Source: Pelecanus crispus
Lineage: Eukaryota; Chordata; Aves; Pelecaniformes; Pelecanidae
Assembly (NCBI RefSeq): GCF_030463565.1
Contig: NC_134655.1
Location: forward strand, 9,684,372-9,748,371
DNA length: 64,000 bases
Reading direction: 5' to 3'
A model generated the notes under the pieces. That model worked only from the letters and a program-made list of their open reading frames with translations. It was not told the origin of the DNA and ran no database searches. A program made the translations under genes and the position numbers. Below are positions 57,798 to 64,000 of the stretch, in pieces. Numbering within the stretch: position 1 is the first letter of the stretch; every line of letters begins with the position of its first letter.

Positions 57798-60700
57798 CTG
57801 CAGGGAGAAGATCCTCTCGTGTCAGTATGCTCCTTGTCTTTTCTAAAGTGTTGCCTTGGGGGGCAGTCACCCAGCGAACCCTGTTTGCACCGACTTTCCT
57901 CAGTGTGAACCCCCTCTCCTGCAGTACAGACCCAATAAAAGCTCCAGTGGCCATGCCACCGTGTAGCCACCAAAGGAGCTGGTTGGGTTTATGCTTCACA
58001 GGACACACTGATCATGGTGTTAATAACATTACCATCATCACCACCCTCAAATGAGAAACACTTCAGTGTCACAAGCCTGAGCTTATTAGCCCAATGATTG
58101 CAAAAACTAACAATCACACTTAAATAATTCATTAATGGAATCATGGTTTCTTCATTTTTTGCTGGTTCATTTATAATTTATGATCAAAGGAAGGACATCA
58201 GGCAACTAATATTGGACAGGGCATTTTAAAAATTAATTTTAATGAATACTTTTACACTGCAGCATACAAAAACTACATATTTTTGACAAGTCTCCAGGGA
58301 CTGCCCAAGAATTTTTTATTTATTGCTGTTTTTTCTCTCATGTTTATGATAATGCAGTGAGAAAATGGCATTCGTGCTGAAAATAAGCCTCTCTGTGAAA
58401 TCTATTTTTCTGCATGTTCAACTGTCCTCCAAGATGTATTTATTAGCAGTGCACCGGGTGTCATTGTTTTTCCTCAGCATTTATTTCTAAACTGAGAGGC
58501 TGGATGACCCCAGTTTTTAGCACTGCAGAATCCTGCCACTCTGAGTCTTTATAAACTCATCTTTAATTTCAACTTTTTTGTCAGGGAGATAACCATAAGC
58601 TTTTATGTCTCTTCAGCTGATCTATACAGAGACTTTTTGATGATTGATTTTAAATTTGTGAAGCTGACAAAGCAAAGTGTTTGAAAATTGACACCATTTG
58701 CTAGTACTCCTTTATGGATATTCAATACTTCACCTTAATATATCATATGCTGTGCATGTCCCATATCGAGTGATCCAAAGATGCCTAGAAGTTATAATAC
58801 AGCTTTGCCTTTGTTTCTGCTATCCGCTTTTCTACTTTCCTGCGAGGATTCAAGTAAGCCAGATACATGCCCTCCTTCCCCTTTCAAACTGTGATGCTAC
58901 GTGCATCAAGATGCCCTCTTAAAAAAACCACACTAACCAAGAAACTGGGAGTTGGAAAAGCCAGAAAAAACTGATGTGTGACCCTGCTCTGCTAGAGTCT
59001 TTACAAGTATTGCCATTGGCTTCCGTGACAATAATAGATGGTCTTTAATTTTCTTCTTATGCTAAGCTACTTTCTCTCTCCCTCCTTGTTGGTAAACCTA
59101 TCCCTTACACCGCGGTTGGTAACATAACTGTCTCTTTGAGCATTGCAATGGCCCTGCAGTGCCCATTGACAAAACAGCTTGGTGCTTTAGGGTGCATTAA
59201 TGAAACAAAATTACTCACTTGGGTAATTGCTACAGATCACTAACTTTGTTGCTCATTAAGTGCATATACTTTTTTTCCCCCCCTTCTTCTAGAGGCTCTT
59301 CACTCAACTGACTCGAGTAGAGCTACTTAAAAAATTTCAACTGGAAGTAACAGGTAAATCAAAAGAACAGATGCTTTTAAAAATATGGGCATTTCCAAAA
59401 GTATTATGGAAAACTAAACATTGCTGAATTAAAAAAATGGATCTTACACTTTGTATTTAATGTCATTATTTTTGGAAACCATTTGTGCACTTGTTTTTCT
59501 TTCTTTATCCTTCCTTTTCACTGAGGCTCAAGAAAGTGTAGGGAAACACATTTTTCACTTTTTTTACGGTAAACAAGGAAACAGAACAATGGAGAAACAG
59601 TGAAAGTTTGTAGGGGAGTTTGCTTTTCAAATCATTATCTTGTAATTTTGGTCTTCTATTTTCTGCTTGGAAAACACTAAAAGTAGATGAAAACTGAGTT
59701 TTCCTACTTCATTACAATTGTTTCCAAGAAGAAAGAATATGAAAAAAAATAGAAAAAACTTCAAGGATTCCCAAACTGAGGAGGCAAACACAACAATTCC
59801 ATTCTAAAATACCAAAATGAAACATCAGCCTTGAAAAAAATGTGACTTATGGAATTATCAGAATAATGAAATTGTAATTTAAAAATTACTTTTCCGCTAA
59901 ATCTGTGAGCTTCATCGTTTCACTTCTATTTTCTGTTTTCACCGCAAAATGGAAGCGAACATGGCAATATTAATGTTCCACCCTTGCTGAAACTCCAGTT
60001 CCCACAACTCTAGCAGAGAGCTGGCTGCGAAGACGAAGAGATGCTTGACCCTCAGCAGCCCCTCCGAGGGCTCAGGGCCGGGCACAGAGCTGCCTGGCAC
60101 ATGCCAGCCCTGCAGAGAGTAGCAGGGCCCATGGCTGCGCCGAGCTGGTGGGCCATCAGCCATGACCCCTGCGGCCCAGTTCCTGCAAGGAATTAATGCA
60201 CCTTTGTAGCAGGGCGTATAAACCTGCACCAGACTCTTGCAGTGACAACGCTCCTGGCCTGGGGTGGTTTATGCCCAGGCAACCCCCATAGCGAAGGATG
60301 TGTGTGGGGCTGCTCACACATTTGTGCAGATCTGCCTAAGAAGATGCTCTGTTGTCAGTGCTGCCAAGTTTGCTCTCATTAAGATAACTGGTTTAAAGAA
60401 TACCACCTCTTATAATAGATCAAAGAAGGAAAAGCTAGTGTCCCAGCAGCTAAGGCCAGACCTTGCTAGCCTTTAAACACAACCTACGTCTTTTAGCACT
60501 CTGGAAGGGAACTGACACTGTAGCTGGGATGCACTTACACAAAACAAGTGGAGTTGTACTGTAGCAGACTGCAACTGTCTGACAAAGAACTCAAAGGGCA
60601 AGAATAAAACCGTGGAAATAGATGGCAGCTCCAACCTGGCCTTATTTTCTTTCTTCCTGCACACCAGCCTCAGAAGAAGTTACCATATGCCAAACATTAC

Positions 60701-63700
60701 TGAATAACACAGCTCAGCAAGCTTGCAGGAACCAGACAGACTCAAAATAATGTTTTTCATACAAAACACAATGAGGTCATATTTGTCTTTCATCTGGGAT
60801 AATAAAATTATGCCTTGGCTACATCGGGCGGTTTCATGCTGAAGACATCATTGCTGATCTACATTTTTAAAGTAGAAGCATTCACTTTTCGTCATGTAGT
60901 TTGAGTTGAGAGTAGCTCTGTTTGTGTGCTTTGCAAAACGATCAGATAAGACCCAAAACGCCTTTCCTAGCATCTCACCATACTAAAGATGGAGAGATCT
61001 TGCACATAGTTACATATGCAATCAACTTCTACTAACGCTGTTCAGCAGAAGAGAAGAAAATATACAGACCTTTCACATACAAGTGCATAGAAAAAAAATC
61101 TTTGCTTCCAATAAAATGAGTTTAGTGGAGAGATTCTGGCTTGTCTTCTGGGTTTTTTTCCTTAAATAAAATGTATCTTTTAGTTCAAAAGAACAGGTTG
61201 GATTTCACTCTTCCCAAAGACTTCTTCAGCTTTAAAGTTAAATCACATGTTTTAAAAGATGCTGGGATAGATTCTGCAAATGTGCATTCAAGCAGCCGTT
61301 ATACAAATAAATTTGGCTTCTTCACATAAGTATCAACTACATGAACTGGGGGTTGCCTCTCTAAGAGACTTTCAAAGCAAGCTTTGTTGTGTTGCTAAGA
61401 TCCAGACAAGGAATGCCAGCCTGGACAAGGTTTAAAATGGATTTAAAGCATTTTATCATCAGACACAAGTCCTCTAAATGACTAAAGGGGGCAGGAAGCA
61501 CTGGTATTTGAAACTCTTGAATTTTTACTTCCCAGCAGGAGATGAGCACTCATATTGTTCCTCAGTGTTTGGGTGCACAATGTTTTTATTTCATTTGAAC
61601 TGAAAAAAAAAAATTAATAAAACCAATGCTGGACAATGGAACACAGTATTGTTTGGGTAAATAACACTTAGAAGAAAGCCAGTTCATTATTATCACTTGA
61701 GATTGGAGGCCCCTACTGAGACCAGTGACCCGCTGTGCTGGGATCTGTGTAAATACATGATGAGACATAGTCCTTGGGCCAAAGAGCTTGCAATCCAAAC
61801 ACACAAAGCAAACATTAGAGGTATTACAATCATCCTCATACTCAGTGCAAGCCTGTTACGTTCTCTGAGTGCAAGGCCTCTCTGCAGTTAATGGAAACAT
61901 CAGTTTCGCCGCCCCCCCCCCCCCCCCCCCCCCTTTTAATATTCTTCTCTCCATTTTCCAAGTCCTGTGCTCAGCACTTGAGCTGAATTCTGTAGGGCAG
62001 CCAGCCATGCTCTGCCCTGACCCGGAGCCCTGGCCACAGGTGTGCTATCTAATAAGAAAAACACACAGGTGACTCAGCAGCAAGAATCCCCATTATTCAG
62101 GCCAGCCGGATCAGCGTCTGCTTACCCCTCTCCAGTGCAGCTTCTCCTGTGCCATGGAGATGAGAGACACTGGAGTGACACCCATACTGTAGGTGGGAGG
62201 AGAACCAGACCTCCATCTTTTGCAAAGGCCATCAGGATGATGTCTCCAGTTGCCTGCAGACTGGTAAGCTGGCCTCCTCCCTGCTATCAAACAACGAAGC
62301 AGACAGAAGAGACCTGCACGCTCGGAAGGAAGCTCTGCTGCAGCACTTTCACCCATCTCCCTTCTTCCGCTTCTGCAGCACACAGCACTTCCCCTGTCCC
62401 TTGCTGCTTGGCAGCATGATGGTGCCCAGCATGGGCACACAGTATGAGATGAGAGATGTCTTGAAGGAGGGGACAAATACCAGTGTCGCCAGTACCTGCC
62501 AGTGGTTTTCAGCTCAAGCTTATCTACAGAGCAGCTGAGACTTGCGGGGGTGTGGCTGCTGATGCATCAAGCTCATCACACACCAACCATCTTTCTTTCA
62601 CTGCAGCTCACCGGTACCGGTGATCTGCCTAAATCTAAATGTCTCCCTGCAGCTTGACTGTTTTTTAACTAATGGGCTATTTTACCAAAGCCAGTTAAAG
62701 CAGACATGGCATTATTATGTGTCTGGATTATTTTGCTGCCTAGAGAACTGAAGGCCCAACATGCAGCTTACACATTTTTTGTTGTTGTTGTCATCTAGAC
62801 TGTTTTATTATTTTCAACACATCATTTAATCTACTGTTGTAATAAATGATTTTCAAGATTAAACCTGGTAGTTACAACAAAGATAATGTGAAATACTAAA
62901 ACTCATTAACCTCTAATAAGAAAAATAATAAACTTTTTACCCTGTAAATACATATGTAAAAAAAAAAGTAATATAATTCAGACTAGTGCAGTAAAACTCA
63001 TCAAGGAACAAAAATTCCTAACAAGTCCTTAGCTATCTCCCTGAACTTTTCACCAATTAGATATAGTCATGTTAATTGCTGTGAAGAGAATTTGGCAAAT
63101 AGACGGTATCTTCCAACAATAGGTTTATTCATTCCAACCCTTCCTTTTTAGGTTAATGATGAATTGGCCACTTGTTCCATTGCTCTACCCAGAAATCAAG
63201 ATGTAAACTTTGAGAAAGCAGAGCGCTGCTGGGCAGGGGGAAATCGTAGATGGGAACTGACCAGTGAGTTAACAGCATATCAATGCTGGCAATGTATTTC
63301 CACAAGAAGCAGCACTCTACAAAGGTTGCTTTACTGCACAGGCCTATTTTTAGGGAAAATTCAACCAATGAAATCTGGAAAGGGGAAGGTCTATGCTGGA
63401 AAAGTGACTACAGACTTGACAGAGTGGTTGATGTTCCTGTTGAGGCACTGGATTGGGACTTCGATGAATTTTGCTTTGTGTCTGAGAAGAAAATATGTCT
63501 GTGCATCAGTTTCTGCTGAGTGAAAAGGAGACTATGTTGCTTGTCCTTAATCTGGCTTGTCTATTTAAAATGCACATTCCTCAGAACAAAGACTCTGGTT
63601 GCGCAGGGCACTGAAAAGTGGGCACCCAGCTTTGAGTAAGACTTTTGTGCACTACAGCCACACTACAGCATCTACCAGAGTAGACGGTAACACTCACTCT

Positions 63701-64000
63701 TGGGGCGATACTGTTCTCCCACTCCCTATACTTTATTCGGAGAGAAGAGACAGAGGACCAAAGCGCCTTCAGCTTTTCAGAAGCTAGCCCAATCTCTCCT
63801 CCAGAGTCTGTTTCTACAGAAAAGCTGTGAACCTGAGGGGCATTACTAGGAGTTACTGGGCTCACTGAATTCTGCGTAAATGTTCAAAGAAGGCTGCTTC
63901 ATTATTCTAGCAGATAATAATACAGCAGCACCTAGCAGATTAATATTTAGTGTCAGAATTTAATACCATAACTGTTCAATAACGAAGTTTTATTTCTCTT
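57798..64000 (-). other. AFF2 intron 9, partial
   Basis: No exon was found here. I looked for the human exon 9 blocks (LKLSSDEDD, ELYQAVEKAK) on the minus strand and saw none, so exon 9 probably lies past 64000. The segment holds an AT-rich block at 58090-58260 and a run of 22 C at 61912-61933. Open frames here have no recognisable domains. Confidence 0.75.
61912..61933 (+). repeat. Poly-C run (C22)
   Basis: Twenty-two C bases in a row lie in intron 9, followed by TTTT. Homopolymers of C/G this long are uncommon in bird DNA and error-prone in sequencing. Confidence 0.9.

Overview
The window is vertebrate nuclear DNA, most likely from a bird. It holds one 3'-truncated CR1 LINE ending in the 8-bp ATTCTATG repeats typical of avian CR1. 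Introns are of moderate size, interspersed repeats are few, and there are several short palindromic MITE-like relics of the kind seen across birds, turtles and crocodilians. No bacterial, organellar or viral genes were seen.

The only protein-coding gene I can support is the 3' two-thirds of AFF2 (FMR2, AF4/FMR2 family member 2), on the minus strand. Twelve coding exons were placed by hand between 57797 and 24997. Every junction has a GT donor and an AG acceptor, and reading phase is continuous across all eleven introns. The joined sequence is 2434 coding bases, or 810 residues plus a TAG stop. By comparison with the 21-exon human gene these should be exons 10-21. Exon 9 and everything 5' of it lie beyond 64000. 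In order the exons encode the Ser/Asp/Glu-rich tract, the WQLDKWLNKV block, basic nuclear-localisation-like clusters, the LWVKIDL AF9/ENL-binding motif, and the C-terminal homology domain used for AFF dimerisation. AFF2 is a nuclear scaffold of a super-elongation-complex-like assembly.

Layout: 1-15449 is flank downstream of AFF2, with no gene recognised; it contains the CR1 copy, a purine tract and microsatellites. 15450-24996 is the probable very long AFF2 3' UTR, ending near an AATAAA at 15480-15475 on the minus strand, with at least four palindromic repeat relics. 24997-57797 holds exons 21 to 10 and their introns. 57798-64000 is part of intron 9. The downstream neighbour known in mammals, IDS, was not found.

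Points worth a second look: the mammalian Thr/Ala-rich tract is absent from exon 14; the exon 19-20 linker resembles AFF3; two NAGNAG acceptors and two weak donors are present; the family of dispersed palindromic relics, several of them inside the 3' UTR; a probable short hAT-like element in intron 13; and AT-rich blocks that look like candidate conserved non-coding elements. I found no convincing new biological system.
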